From an uncultured Acetobacteroides sp. (GTDB lineage: Bacteria > Bacteroidota > Bacteroidia > Bacteroidales > ZOR0009): a DNA stretch of 64,000 bases. This document shows, piece by piece, positions 8,260 to 17,082 of this stretch (position 1 is its first letter; each line of letters begins with the position of its first letter). Made by a program: the position numbers and the translations under genes. The stretch spans positions 2,418,001-2,482,000 of the forward strand of contig NZ_OY782755.1 of assembly GCF_963678165.1 (NCBI RefSeq), written 5' to 3'. The notes under the pieces were generated by a model. The model was given only the letters and a program-made list of their open reading frames with translations. It did no database searches and was not told where the DNA came from.

Positions 8260-11187
8260 ATGAAACCGTTGATAATATCCGAAACCTTAAACGAGCTTGC
8301 CAGCTCGTTTACTGGTGAAATTAGCACAGATCCTACCCAACTCTGCATATATTCCACTGATGCATCTGCGTATAGCGAGCGTCCGCTGGCCGTTGTTTGG
8401 CCTAAAGATCGCGCCGATCTTGTTGCCGCTGTCCGATTTGCAGCAAAGCATAAGATTCCGCTTATCCCCCGCACGGCGGGCACCTCGTTAGCCGGACAGG
8501 TTGTTGGTAGAGGTATTGTTGTTGATATTTCGAAGCACATGACCTCTGTCTTGGAGGTAAACCCGCAGGAGCACTGGGTACGCGTGCAACCCGGGGTAAT
8601 TCTGGACGAGCTGAACATGGCCATGAAGGAGCATGGGCTCTTCTTTGGGCCAGAAACATCGACGGCCAACCGATGCATGATGGGCGGCATGATTGGCAAC
8701 AACTCGTGCGGATCGCACTCCATTATATATGGTAGTACACGCGACCACCTGCTGGAGGTTAGGATGGTGCTCTCGGATGGTAGCGAGGCCCACTTTAAGC
8801 CGCTCACCCGCGAAGAGTTCGAGCAGAAGCTCGAACTCGAAGGCATAGAGGGCAACATCTACCGTAAGCTAAACGAAATCCTTTCGGATACCAGTAATAT
8901 AAAGGAGATACAGGAACAGTTCCCCGAGCCATCGCTGAAGCGCCGAAACTCGGGCTACGCGCTGGATCTTTTGGCCAACAGCGAGGTATTTAGCCAGTCG
9001 GGCGAGAGGCTGAACATCTGCCAGCTGATTGCAGGCTCGGAGGGTACGCTGGGCATCATCACCGAGGCGAAGCTAAACCTGGTGCCGCTACCACCAAAGG
9101 AGAAGGCGGTGGTGTGCATCCATCTAAACAACCTCGAGGAGGCGTTTAGGGCAAACCTTATCGCCCTGAAGCATGAGCCAACGGCCGTGGAGCTGATGGA
9201 TAGGACCATCCTCGATCTTACCAAGGATAACCTGGAGCAAAGCCGCAACCGATTCTTCGTTGAGGGAGAGCCTGCGGCCATCCTCATCGTGGAGTTTGCC
9301 GAATCATCAAAAGAAACTATAGAGAAAAAATACGCCAGCCTTGTTGCGGAGATGCAGCAGGCCGGGTTTGGCTACCACTTCCCCATTGTTTGGGGCGCCG
9401 AAACGGCCAAGGTGTGGAGCCTGCGCAAGGCGGGGCTCGGCGTGCTGTCGAACATGAAGGGCGATGCCAAGCCGGTATCGGTTATCGAGGATACGGCGGT
9501 GGCCCCCGAGCGCCTTCCAGCCTACATGGCCGACTTTAAGATTATCCTAGATAAATATGGGCTCGACTGCGTGTACCATGCTCATATAGGCAGCGGCGAG
9601 CTGCACCTCCGCCCCATTCTCAACCTAAAGGACGAAAAGGATGTGGCCCTGTTTAAGGCCATCGCCACCGATGTGGCCCATCTGGTGAAGAAGCACCGTG
9701 GCTCGCTGAGCGGCGAGCACGGCGATGGGCGCCTGCGCGGCGAGTTCATCCCCATAATGGTGGGCGAGCGCTGCTACCAGCTGATGAGGGAGGTGAAGGC
9801 CGCCTTCGATCCCGACAATATCTTCAACCCAAATAAGATTGTAGCCACCCCTCCCATGAACTCGCACCTGCGCTACACGCCGGGAGCAAAGGAGCGGAGG
9901 TTCGATACCATCTTCAGCTTTGCCGAGTCGGATGGGTTCCTGAGGGCGGCCGAACGCTGCAACGGTTCGGGCGACTGCCGCAAAACGATCCTCACCGGAG
10001 GAACGATGTGCCCCAGCTACATGGCCACCAAGGACGAGGATAAGACCACCCGCGCCCGCGCCAACATGCTGCGCGAGGTGCTTACCAGCAGCGACCGCCC
10101 CTTCGAGAGCCGCGAGCTGTACGATATCCTCAGCCTGTGCCTGTCGTGCAAGGGGTGCAAATCGGAGTGCCCCTCGAACGTGGACATGGCCAAACTGAAG
10201 GCCGAATTCCTGCAGCACTACTACGACAGGAACGGCATTCCGCTGCGCACGCGGCTGATCGCCTACATCACCTATATATATAAGGTAGGAAGCATCGCCC
10301 CTAGGGTTGCAAACTTCTTTATGGGGACCAAGGCCATCGCCAAGCCCATCCAGCGCGCGCTTGGCTTTAGCGACAGGCGCACACTGCCGCTGCTGCATAG
10401 CACAACGCTAGGGAAATGGTTCAAGGCAAATCGGCAGAAAGCGGTGGAAAGCAAGGGGCGCGTGTACCTCTTCGGCGACGAGTTTACCCGCTACAACGAC
10501 GTGGAGGTGGGTATCAAGGCCATCATGCTGCTCCAGCAGCTGGGCTACGAGGTGATCATCCCGCACCACGGAGAGAGCGGTAGAACCTACATCTCCAAGG
10601 GGCTTATCCGCACCGCCAAGCGCATTGCCAACCGCAACATCGAGCAGCTAAGCCCGCTGGTTACGGACGAAGCACCGCTTATCGGCATCGAGCCATCGGC
10701 CATACTCTCGTTTAGGGACGAGTACCCCGACTTGGCCACCCCCGAGAATCTCGGCAAGGCCCACGAGCTGGCCCGCAACACCCTTCTTATTGATGAGTTC
10801 CTGATGCGCGAGATGCAGCGGGGCAGCATCAGCAAGGACCAGTTTACGAGGGATGAGGTTAAGGTGATCTTCCACGGCCACTGCCAGCAGAAGTCGATTG
10901 CCACCACCACCGCCACCAAGTACGTGCTCGGCTTCCCCGAAGGGCACACGGTTACCGAGATCCGCTCGGGCTGCTGCGGCATGGCCGGCTCGTTTGGCTA
11001 CGAGAAGGAGCACTACGACCTGTCGATGGCCATCGGCGAGCTGATGCTCTTCCCTACCGTACGCCAGGCCGACAGCCAAACGGTGGTGGCCGCCCCCGGC
11101 ACCAGCTGCCGCCACCACATTAAGGATGGAACAGGCCGCACGGCGGTTCACCCCGTAGAGGTGCTGTACGATGCGCTGAGGAAGTAG
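8260..11187 (+). CDS. FAD-binding and Fe-S oxidoreductase (2-hydroxyacid or D-lactate dehydrogenase type)
   Basis: 975-residue fusion equivalent to GlcD plus GlcF, similar in plan to YdiJ. Order seen: FAD PCMH domain in the first 220 residues (IPLIPRTAGTSLAGQVVGRG), FAD-oxidase C-terminal domain to about 540 (HAHIGSGELHLRP and LSGEHGDGRLRGEF), a ferredoxin-like part with Cys clusters near 566 (CNGSGDCRK, then MCPSYMATKDED) and near 626 (CLSCKGCKSECPSNVD), and a CCG heterodisulfide-type domain with GHCQQKS near 871 and SGCCGMAGSFG near 904. It likely oxidises a D-2-hydroxyacid (lactate, malate or 2-hydroxyglutarate) and passes electrons on. No membrane segment. The exact substrate is open. Divergent from pta, so it may link lactate to acetyl-CoA metabolism. 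Confidence 0.88.
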   Translation: MKPLIISETLNELASSFTGEISTDPTQLCIYSTDASAYSERPLAVVWPKDRADLVAAVRFAAKHKIPLIPRTAGTSLAGQVVGRGIVVDISKHMTSVLEVNPQEHWVRVQPGVILDELNMAMKEHGLFFGPETSTANRCMMGGMIGNNSCGSHSIIYGSTRDHLLEVRMVLSDGSEAHFKPLTREEFEQKLELEGIEGNIYRKLNEILSDTSNIKEIQEQFPEPSLKRRNSGYALDLLANSEVFSQSGERLNICQLIAGSEGTLGIITEAKLNLVPLPPKEKAVVCIHLNNLEEAFRANLIALKHEPTAVELMDRTILDLTKDNLEQSRNRFFVEGEPAAILIVEFAESSKETIEKKYASLVAEMQQAGFGYHFPIVWGAETAKVWSLRKAGLGVLSNMKGDAKPVSVIEDTAVAPERLPAYMADFKIILDKYGLDCVYHAHIGSGELHLRPILNLKDEKDVALFKAIATDVAHLVKKHRGSLSGEHGDGRLRGEFIPIMVGERCYQLMREVKAAFDPDNIFNPNKIVATPPMNSHLRYTPGAKERRFDTIFSFAESDGFLRAAERCNGSGDCRKTILTGGTMCPSYMATKDEDKTTRARANMLREVLTSSDRPFESRELYDILSLCLSCKGCKSECPSNVDMAKLKAEFLQHYYDRNGIPLRTRLIAYITYIYKVGSIAPRVANFFMGTKAIAKPIQRALGFSDRRTLPLLHSTTLGKWFKANRQKAVESKGRVYLFGDEFTRYNDVEVGIKAIMLLQQLGYEVIIPHHGESGRTYISKGLIRTAKRIANRNIEQLSPLVTDEAPLIGIEPSAILSFRDEYPDLATPENLGKAHELARNTLLIDEFLMREMQRGSISKDQFTRDEVKVIFHGHCQQKSIATTTATKYVLGFPEGHTVTEIRSGCCGMAGSFGYEKEHYDLSMAIGELMLFPTVRQADSQTVVAAPGTSCRHHIKDGTGRTAVHPVEVLYDALRK

Positions 11188-11203
11188 GCGGAAGAATTAC
11201 GGT

Positions 11204-11248
11204 AAAGGTCGAACGTTGATGCTTTTTGCTCGAATGTTCGACCTTTTT
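11204..11248 (+). terminator. Hairpin terminator after the FAD/Fe-S oxidoreductase
   Basis: Arms AAAGGTCGAAC (11204-11214) and GTTCGACCTTT (11236-11246) followed by TT, 16 nt after the stop. The right arm also fits as unit 0 of the 21-bp array that follows, so terminator and array share sequence. Confidence 0.7.
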
Positions 11249-11672
11249 GGGTGAAGCTTCGCCCTTTTACCCTGAAGCTTCAGCCTCCGACCCCCAAGCT
11301 TCGAGCTTTAACCCTGAAGCTTCGGCAAATTTTAGTGAAGCTTCGCACTTCGCCCCCGAAACTTCAGCCTCCGAACCCCAAGCTTCAAGCTTTGACCCTG
11401 AAGCTTCGGCAAATTTTAGTGAAGCTTCGCACTTCGACCCCGAAGTTTCAGCCTCCGACCTCGAAGCTTCGCACTTTTACCCTGAAGCTTCGGCTAATTT
11501 TAGCGAAGCTTCGCACTTCGACCCCGAAGCTTTAGCCTCCGAACCCCAAGCTTCGAACTTTGACCCTGAAGCTTCAGCCTCCGAACCCCAAGCTTCGAGC
11601 TTTAACCCTGAAACTTCGGCAAATTTTAGTGAAGTTTCGCCTTCCGACCCGAATGCATTCCGCTTCTTTGGG
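11233..11672. repeat. Tandem array A, 21-bp period, about 21 units
   Basis: The motif AAGCTT or a variant recurs at 11254, 11275, 11296, 11317, 11338 and on to 11632 with a spacing of exactly 21. Each unit carries the 8-bp palindrome GAAGCTTC plus a C-rich half (ACCCC or ACCCT). Units alternate among a few types (with TCAGCCTCCGA, TTCGGCAAATTTTAG or TTCGCACTTCG), suggesting duplication of blocks. Because 21 is a multiple of three, a frame of repeated heptapeptides (ASxFDPE-like) stays open across it, but I see no start signal or codon constraint and do not call a protein. Confidence 0.92.
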
Positions 11673-11886
11673 GATTGATTCCGCTCCGAGCTGAATTGAT
11701 CTTGCTTTTTCTCTATCGCCCCATCTTCCTTGGCATACAATCGTACATCATCGAAAAATGTTCGAGTACTTTCCCCCAAGCCATCCCCCTAAAAATGCGG
11801 AGTTTGGCTCAAAATGGACCGTATCGAGCTGCAACTCCCGCCAATTTGAAGTATATTGCGGATCATTTCAAAGAAAAAAAACACCA

Positions 11887-12354
11887 ATGGGTAAAGTAGT
11901 AATTAAGAGCTTCGATGAGCTCGAAAAGCTAGTGGGCCACGACCTCGGCATATCGGAGTGGCACGAGTTTACGCAGGAGCAGATCAACCTGTTTGCCGAT
12001 GCCACCATCGACCACCAGTGGATCCATGTGGATCCCGAGAAGGCTAAAACCGAATCGCCCTTCGGCAACACCATCGCGCACGGCTACCTCACGCTGTCGA
12101 TTCTCCCCCACCTTTGGGATCAAATTGTTGACGTACAAAACCTGAAGATGCAGGTCAACTACGGCATCGAGAAGCTGAAGTTCAACCAGCCCGTGCTGGT
12201 TAACAGCCGCGTGCGCCTATGCGCAAAGGTGATCAGCGCCGTTAACCTTCGCGGGGTAACCAAGGCCACCATTGGCGTAAAGCTCGAGATAGAGGGCAAC
12301 AAGAAGTCGGCCTACGATGCCGAGGTAATCTTCCTCTACCACTTCAACGGCTAG
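11887..12354 (+). CDS. MaoC-family dehydratase (enoyl-CoA hydratase type)
   Basis: Hot-dog-fold hydratase of 155 residues, likely hydrating trans-2-enoyl-CoA to the (R)-3-hydroxyacyl-CoA. The catalytic signature is present: FADATIDHQWIHVDPEKA holds the Asp and His of the hydratase-2 motif, followed by FGNTIAHGYLTLSILPHLW. The start at 11887 (MGKVVIKSF) is chosen over an upstream ATG at 11758 because the family begins here. Followed by a strong terminator, so monocistronic. A role in beta-oxidation or (R)-hydroxyacyl supply is inferred; the substrate is unknown. Confidence 0.88.
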   Translation: MGKVVIKSFDELEKLVGHDLGISEWHEFTQEQINLFADATIDHQWIHVDPEKAKTESPFGNTIAHGYLTLSILPHLWDQIVDVQNLKMQVNYGIEKLKFNQPVLVNSRVRLCAKVISAVNLRGVTKATIGVKLEIEGNKKSAYDAEVIFLYHFNG

Positions 12355-12374
12355 TCGTTCCACACAACGATACG

Positions 12375-12412
12375 AAAAAGGCAGCCCCCGAATGCTCGGG
12401 GGCTGCCTTTTT
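12375..12412 (+). terminator. Terminator of the maoC-like gene (bidirectional)
   Basis: Perfect 17-bp inverted repeat (12375-12391 and 12396-12412, core GGCAGCCCCCGA) ending in T-runs on both strands, 20 nt after the stop. Confidence 0.93.
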
Positions 12413-12470
12413 TAATATCGCTAGTTCGATCTAAGATCTTGATATTATTGGTTAAGGATGCACAGAGGGT

Positions 12471-12602
12471 ATTTCTCCCGCCTTAGCGGGAGGTCAGCGA
12501 AGCTGGGGGTGGTTGTTGGAAAAACATATAACAAATCTCTCCTATTTGGCATTAACCACCCCGCCCTACGGGCACCCCTCCCTAATAAAGGAGGGGAATC
12601 GC
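12471..12602. repeat. Hairpin-ended intergenic element (MITE-like or repeat family)
   Basis: A 132-bp block made of nested inverted repeats: a hairpin at its left (CTCCCGC/GCGGGAG, 12475-12492), a central pair GGGGTGGTT (12506-12514) and AACCACCCC (12554-12562), and a hairpin at its right (CCCCTCC/GGAGGGG, 12575-12596). It has no coding potential. Elements of this look are often dispersed in Bacteroidota genomes, but no second copy is present in this window. Together with the terminator it fills the gap between maoC and the DPP III gene. Confidence 0.6.
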
Positions 12603-12666
12603 GCTAATTTTCACCTAATGCTAGCGATAAAAGTTAGATTATTACAGATTCTAGCAATATGGTTTG

Positions 12667-14625
12667 CTACCCGTCAATCCCCAAGAACGAGTGCTCCTTC
12701 GAGTAGCGCAGCATCTGCTGGGTGTACCCCTCGGAGTAGTCGATTGCCACGTCTACTATCTCGCCATTCTTAGTAGTAGGCCTGTAAACTGGGTTGATGA
12801 AGCCGCTGTATGGGGCCAGCCCCAGCTTCTTATAGCGCTCAAGGATCTCCTTATGCAGCTCTTGGTCGAGCTTCACGCCGTAGCCCTCCACCAGCTGCTT
12901 GGCCGCCTGGTAGTCACCGGTCGATTTGATGCGTTGAATCTCGCGCAGCAGCTCGCCAAAGAGCCTACGTAGGCTATCGTAGCTGTTTACCACCACGTAG
13001 GTCTTGCCATCGCGCACCACATACGCTATCACCTTTTCCGATGATCCCTTTTCGAAGCACCATTCGGCAATCAGCTTACGGTTGCGCATGTGGGCCTCCT
13101 CCACGTTCTTGCCCAGTTCGATGCGAACCATCTGGGTGAGCAGCCCGTTGCGGATGTAGTCGTTGTAGAGCGCCTTGGCCACATCGAGCGAAGGAATCAG
13201 CCCCAGCTCCACCATCTTGGGGTCCATCATGTAGTAGAGCGCAAACAGATCGGCGCGTGCCTCCTCGATGGTCGAGCCGTAACTCTTCAGCTCGTCGCCC
13301 ATCACCCCTTCGGCTAGCTGGCCGCTGCCGTGGCCCAGGCACTCGTGCATATCGGTATGCAGCGAGTCGGCTAGGAACCCATGCTGGTATTCGAGCTCAA
13401 CCTCCTCCTTCGAGTAGGCAAACTCCTCGATGAAGCCCGTTCCGTGCGACGCCTGATCGTAGGCGTAGGAAATGTTGTCGATGGTAACCGATTTCGATCC
13501 GTGAACCTTACGAATCCAGTCGGCATTGGGCAGGTTGATGCCGATAGGCGTAGCGGGGTAGCAGTCGCCCGCCAGGAAAGCCGCGTTTATCACCTTTGCG
13601 CTAACGCCCTTCACCTCCCGCTTCTTAAACCTCGGATCAACGGGCGAGTGATCCTCGAACCACTGGGCGTTATTGCTAATCACCACGGTGCGCTGCGTAG
13701 CGGCATCGTTGCGGAAGTTCACGTGCGACTCCCACGTAGCCTTGTAGCCCAACGGATCGTTGTAGGTCTCAATAAACCCGTTTATAAAGTCCACCTGCGA
13801 GGCCAAATCCTTCACCCAGGTGATGCTATACTCGTCGAAGTACTCCAGTTTGCCCGTAGCGTAGAAGGATATCAGGAACTCTATTGACTTGCGCTGCTCG
13901 TCGTTTTCGGCCACATCCATCGCCTTGCGCAGCCAGTGCACAATTTGGGTGATGGCCTTGCCGTACTTGCCGTCCTGCTTCCACACTACCTCGCGGAGCG
14001 TATCGCCCTCCTTCACCAGGTTGGTGTTAAGCCCGTGGGATAGCGGCGTCTGGTTCTCCGGATCGAGCAGCTGGCCGTAGAACTCCTCGGCCTCCTTCTG
14101 GGTAACCCCCTGGTAGAAGGTGCTACTGGAGCTGGCCACCATGTCCACCTCGGGATTGGAGCAAACCCTATGCTTATCCAAATCGGGGTTAAAGATGGGC
14201 TCTTCTACCCTACTGCGAATCTCTTCAACCGAGGTAAAGTGAGGCTTAAAGCACGCTAGTGGCGTATTTTCTAAAAGATGGATGAAGTAGCTGCGCGATA
14301 TTTCGGGAACAAACTTCTCGTTGCCGTAGTGGTGGTGAATGCCATTCGAGAACCACACCCGCTTAAGGTAAACCTCGAGCTGCTTAAACTCCCCCGACGT
14401 TCTATCGCCCGAGTAGCCCTCGTAGATAGCCTCAAGGACAAACCTAACGGCAAGGTTGTGGCGGTAGTTCTGGTCGAAAAGAATATCGCGCCCAGCCGCA
14501 GCCGCCATCGTTAGGTAGTATATCAGCTTTTTCTGCTTTATCGAAAGAGATTCAAAATCGGGTACCTGATACCTCAAAATTCGTAGGTCGCCAAACTGGT
14601 CGACCTTCCATTCAAAATCACTCAT
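12667..14625 (-). CDS. Dipeptidyl peptidase III family zinc peptidase (M49)
   Basis: 652 residues without signal peptide, so a cytoplasmic metallopeptidase removing dipeptides from the N-terminus of oligopeptides. The M49 zinc motif HExxGH is present as HECLGH (His427, Glu428, His432), and the third ligand is expected in TIEEARADLFALYYMMD some 45 residues on. Matches to this Bacteroidota subfamily are often annotated only as DPP3-family proteins. It is the last gene of a run HU, SpoU methyltransferase, unknown secreted protein, DPP III; it follows the secreted protein by 18 nt. Peptidase activity is inferred from the motif. Confidence 0.85.
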   Translation of the reverse strand: MSDFEWKVDQFGDLRILRYQVPDFESLSIKQKKLIYYLTMAAAAGRDILFDQNYRHNLAVRFVLEAIYEGYSGDRTSGEFKQLEVYLKRVWFSNGIHHHYGNEKFVPEISRSYFIHLLENTPLACFKPHFTSVEEIRSRVEEPIFNPDLDKHRVCSNPEVDMVASSSSTFYQGVTQKEAEEFYGQLLDPENQTPLSHGLNTNLVKEGDTLREVVWKQDGKYGKAITQIVHWLRKAMDVAENDEQRKSIEFLISFYATGKLEYFDEYSITWVKDLASQVDFINGFIETYNDPLGYKATWESHVNFRNDAATQRTVVISNNAQWFEDHSPVDPRFKKREVKGVSAKVINAAFLAGDCYPATPIGINLPNADWIRKVHGSKSVTIDNISYAYDQASHGTGFIEEFAYSKEEVELEYQHGFLADSLHTDMHECLGHGSGQLAEGVMGDELKSYGSTIEEARADLFALYYMMDPKMVELGLIPSLDVAKALYNDYIRNGLLTQMVRIELGKNVEEAHMRNRKLIAEWCFEKGSSEKVIAYVVRDGKTYVVVNSYDSLRRLFGELLREIQRIKSTGDYQAAKQLVEGYGVKLDQELHKEILERYKKLGLAPYSGFINPVYRPTTKNGEIVDVAIDYSEGYTQQMLRYSKEHSFLGIDG

Positions 14626-14643
14626 AGTATAGATTTTGGGAAA

Positions 14644-15495
14644 TTAGTACGTTTTGATTTTCTTAAAATCCTTCTTACGCTTCCTGTCGGGCATCCTTAC
14701 ATCGAGGTTTTGCTTCAACGTCCAGATGCCGTCTCCCAAGATAAAGCCATCCTGCGACCCATCTGGTCCATAAAACTGGAGATCGTTGGCTGCGTTTGGC
14801 TCCGATGGGGCCAGATGATCAAATACAATTGCCTTTTGCTCGGGCATGTAGCGCAGGGTCATCAGGTAGCGGGCGGAATGCTCAAAAATAACCCTCGAGG
14901 CATTTCGTTTACCATCGAAGAATATGGGAGCACCAAACACAACTCCGCCATCGGTAATCTCCATCACCTCAATTACCTTACGCGATGTAAACAAATCATT
15001 AAACGACGTGCCAAGTAGCGTATAGTAATTCTTTCCATTCGATTTGGTTGGGATGATCTGGTAGTATAGCGCCCCATACCACTTCTCGGGGGTAAGAATT
15101 TCATCATTTGGCTTCACAACCTCTTCCCTTTTATCCACCAATCTTGTAACCTTAAACCCAGCTCCATTGGGCTGCTGCAAAAAGCCAAAGTGCATGAAAG
15201 TACCATCCTTATACCGTAGGTTAAAGAGGTAAAAGGTAAACGCATTATCAGGCGATTCGATCATCCCTAGATGCTTAATGCGCTTAAAATCGAAGTTCTT
15301 TGCGCTATTATCCTTAAGGAAGCTGGTGAAATCGGGAATTATCCGCTCAGCAATCGAATCTTTTACACGATCGTTCTGCTCCGCAAACAGCGCATTAAAC
15401 CTCGTTACGATAGTTGTATCCTGCGCCTTTGCCTGAAATGTGGTTGCCAGTAGTACAAGCGCAACCAGCTCGACAGCTTTTCTAACCATCTTCAT
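14644..15495 (-). CDS. Conserved secreted protein of unknown function
   Basis: Not assigned to a known family. 283 residues from MKMVRKAVELVALVLLATTF, a clear Sec signal peptide ending near QAKAQ, so the protein is exported. The mature part is rich in aromatic beta-strand-like segments (FTFYLFNLRYKDGTFMHFGF, NYYTLLGTSFNDLFTSRKVI, RYLMTLRYMPEQKAIVFDHL) and ends in a basic tail (RKRKKDFKKIKTY). I chose the ATG 8 nt after the methyltransferase stop; an in-frame ATG at 15516 would overlap that gene by 13 nt. Tight spacing to both neighbours suggests cotranscription. Confidence 0.75.
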   Translation of the reverse strand: MKMVRKAVELVALVLLATTFQAKAQDTTIVTRFNALFAEQNDRVKDSIAERIIPDFTSFLKDNSAKNFDFKRIKHLGMIESPDNAFTFYLFNLRYKDGTFMHFGFLQQPNGAGFKVTRLVDKREEVVKPNDEILTPEKWYGALYYQIIPTKSNGKNYYTLLGTSFNDLFTSRKVIEVMEITDGGVVFGAPIFFDGKRNASRVIFEHSARYLMTLRYMPEQKAIVFDHLAPSEPNAANDLQFYGPDGSQDGFILGDGIWTLKQNLDVRMPDRKRKKDFKKIKTY

Positions 15496-15503
15496 CTCAA
15501 CAC

Positions 15504-16202
15504 CTATTTTAAACAAGAATTCTCCTCAAGAAACCTCTTAATAATTAGTTCAGGGCGCTTAACCGCCTTGTTGAGCCAGCTATATAGGAGTTCGTCATGC
15601 TCCTCATCGTTCAACTTCCAATCTATATTCTGCTCGCTTAGCTTACCTCGTAGGGTATGTATTGTCATCGCAGCCGCCACCGAAATGTTGAAGCTTTCGG
15701 TAAATCCGTACATGGGAATATACAAGAATTCATCAGCCTGATCGAGCAACGTTTGAGATACCCCGTTATGCTCGTTTCCAAAAAATACGGCAGCCTTCCC
15801 TTTCGTAAGATCAAAGTCTTCGAGCGCAACACCATCCACATGAGGCGAAGTTGCAACAATCCTGTACCCCTTCGATTTTAAGTTGCCAATGGCATCGCTG
15901 GTAGGACATGCAGAGCTATCGTAACGATGAATCGTAAGCCACTTGTCCGATCCCCTAACCACATCAGGGTTTATGCTAAAGCTATGTGCATTCTCTACAA
16001 TATGCACATCCTGCAAGCCAAAAGCCTCAGCGCTTCTCAGCACCGCCGATGCATTTTGCGACTGATATATATCTTCAAGACAAACGGTGATATACCGAGT
16101 TCTATTCGAAAGAACCCTTTTAATAATGCCAATGCGCTCATCGCCAAGGAACGATCCTAAATGCTCCGATATGCTGTTCCGAATTTCTGGGGTGAATTCC
16201 AT
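15504..16202 (-). CDS. SpoU-family RNA 2'-O-methyltransferase (TrmH type)
   Basis: 232-residue SPOUT enzyme using S-adenosylmethionine to methylate a ribose 2'-hydroxyl; the short length and motifs fit TrmH, which modifies guanosine 18 of tRNA. The three SpoU motifs are present: QSQNASAVLRSAEAFG (motif 1 with the conserved Arg), AAVFFGNEHNGVSQ (motif 2) and IPMYGFTESFNISVAAAMTI (motif 3). I used the ATG at 16202 (MEFTPEIRNSI); the open frame upstream lacks similarity. It lies 92 nt after the HU gene. The RNA target is inferred. Confidence 0.85.
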   Translation of the reverse strand: MEFTPEIRNSISEHLGSFLGDERIGIIKRVLSNRTRYITVCLEDIYQSQNASAVLRSAEAFGLQDVHIVENAHSFSINPDVVRGSDKWLTIHRYDSSACPTSDAIGNLKSKGYRIVATSPHVDGVALEDFDLTKGKAAVFFGNEHNGVSQTLLDQADEFLYIPMYGFTESFNISVAAAMTIHTLRGKLSEQNIDWKLNDEEHDELLYSWLNKAVKRPELIIKRFLEENSCLK

Positions 16203-16294
16203 CTTTAGAATATTAACATTCCAAAGATAGCAATTTAAAAAGCGCAATAAAAAAGGGTGCGGAAGCACCCTTTCAAAATCTGAATCGCTGAAAA

Positions 16295-16567
16295 CTATTG
16301 AACCGTATCAGTTAAACCTTTTCCAGCTTTAAATCTTACCACTTTTTTAGCAGCAATTTTAATTTCCTTACCACTTCTTGGATTTCTACCTGTTCTTGCT
16401 TTCCTCTCAGAAATTCCAAAAGAACCAAATCCAATTAAAACAACGCTATCACCACTCTTAAGAGCATCTGAAGTAACCTTAACAAAAGCATCAAGAGCTT
16501 TTTTAGCATCAGTTTTTGTCAATTTGGCTTCATCAGCCAATGCATCAATCAACTGAGTTTTGTTCAT
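16295..16567 (-). CDS. hup: DNA-binding protein HU family
   Basis: 90-residue histone-like protein that bends and compacts DNA. Starts MNKTQLIDALADEAKLTKTD and carries the HU signature GFGSFGISERKARTGRNPRS with the basic beta-arm and the intercalating-Pro region (GRNPRSGKEI). Full length, typical core copy. Its presence is of note only because several helically phased arrays lie in the same window; no link is shown. Confidence 0.95.
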   Translation of the reverse strand: MNKTQLIDALADEAKLTKTDAKKALDAFVKVTSDALKSGDSVVLIGFGSFGISERKARTGRNPRSGKEIKIAAKKVVRFKAGKGLTDTVQ

Positions 16568-16742
16568 AACTTAATCTTTTAGCGGTTAAAAAAATATTTG
16601 ACTAAAGATTCTTTGATCACGTAAAAGGAAACTAATGCGCCTTTTGTGTTAACAATATCTTTCATTTGCTAATTTATGGAAATTATTTTCAACACGTGCA
16701 AATTGCTAGAAAAAAAAATAAAACAAACAAGTTTTTTTCTTC

Positions 16743-16772
16743 TTGCAGACTCCAATTTTGGAACTACTTTTG
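16743..16772 (+). promoter_or_regulatory. Promoter of tRNA-Ser
   Basis: TTG (16743-16745), 19-nt spacer, TACTTTTG (16765-16772): exact match to the Bacteroidota sigma-ABfr type consensus, 5 nt before the mature tRNA 5' end. Confidence 0.75.
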
Positions 16773-16777
16773 TCCTC

Positions 16778-16862
16778 GGAGAGGTGGCAGAGTGGTCGAT
16801 TGCGGCGGTCTTGAAAACCGTTGAGGGTCAAACCTCCGGGGGTTCGAATCCCTCCCTCTCCG
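16778..16862 (+). tRNA. tRNA-Ser(UGA)
   Basis: Acceptor GGAGAGG pairs with CCTCTCC at 16855-16861, discriminator G. The anticodon loop CTTGAAA holds anticodon TGA. Long variable arm as in class II tRNAs (TTGAGGGTCAAACCTCC) and the TpsiC arm with GGTTCGAATCC. CCA is not encoded. Confidence 0.96.
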
Positions 16863-16886
16863 CAGACCACAACATCAAAGCACAAC

Positions 16887-16927
16887 AAAACCCTGTAAAT
16901 CGAATGGTTTACAGGGCTTTGTATTTT
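16887..16927 (+). terminator. Terminator of tRNA-Ser
   Basis: Inverted repeat CCCTGTAAA (16891-16899) and TTTACAGGG (16908-16916), then a T-rich tract with five Ts. About 150 nt then lead to the xylE terminator with no further gene. Confidence 0.8.
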
Positions 16928-17026
16928 TACCCATTTTATTATTTCACACCTATTTCTAAGTATAGAGATACCTATTCGGTGAACTCCTCCTTTTCAGCCC
17001 CAAACAGATAACTTCGAAAATGATAA

Positions 17027-17054
17027 AGAGGCTGCCCTTTTACCGACAGCCTCT
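17027..17054 (-). terminator. Probable terminator of the xylose porter gene
   Basis: AGAGGCTG (17027-17034) pairs with CAGCCTCT (17047-17054), 29 nt past the stop on the minus strand, followed by a T-rich stretch. Weaker than the others. Confidence 0.55.
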
Positions 17055-17082
17055 CCTCACACAATCAATTAATACATTCTTT

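Noticed and set aside
9625-10398. 257-codon minus-strand ORF inside the FAD/Fe-S oxidoreductase gene
   Set aside because: Shadow of a GC-rich coding frame; no family features.
11226-11678. 150-codon ORF across array A as a heptad-repeat protein
   Set aside because: An open frame is expected when the period is a multiple of three; there is no ribosome-binding or promoter support and the start lies inside the terminator.
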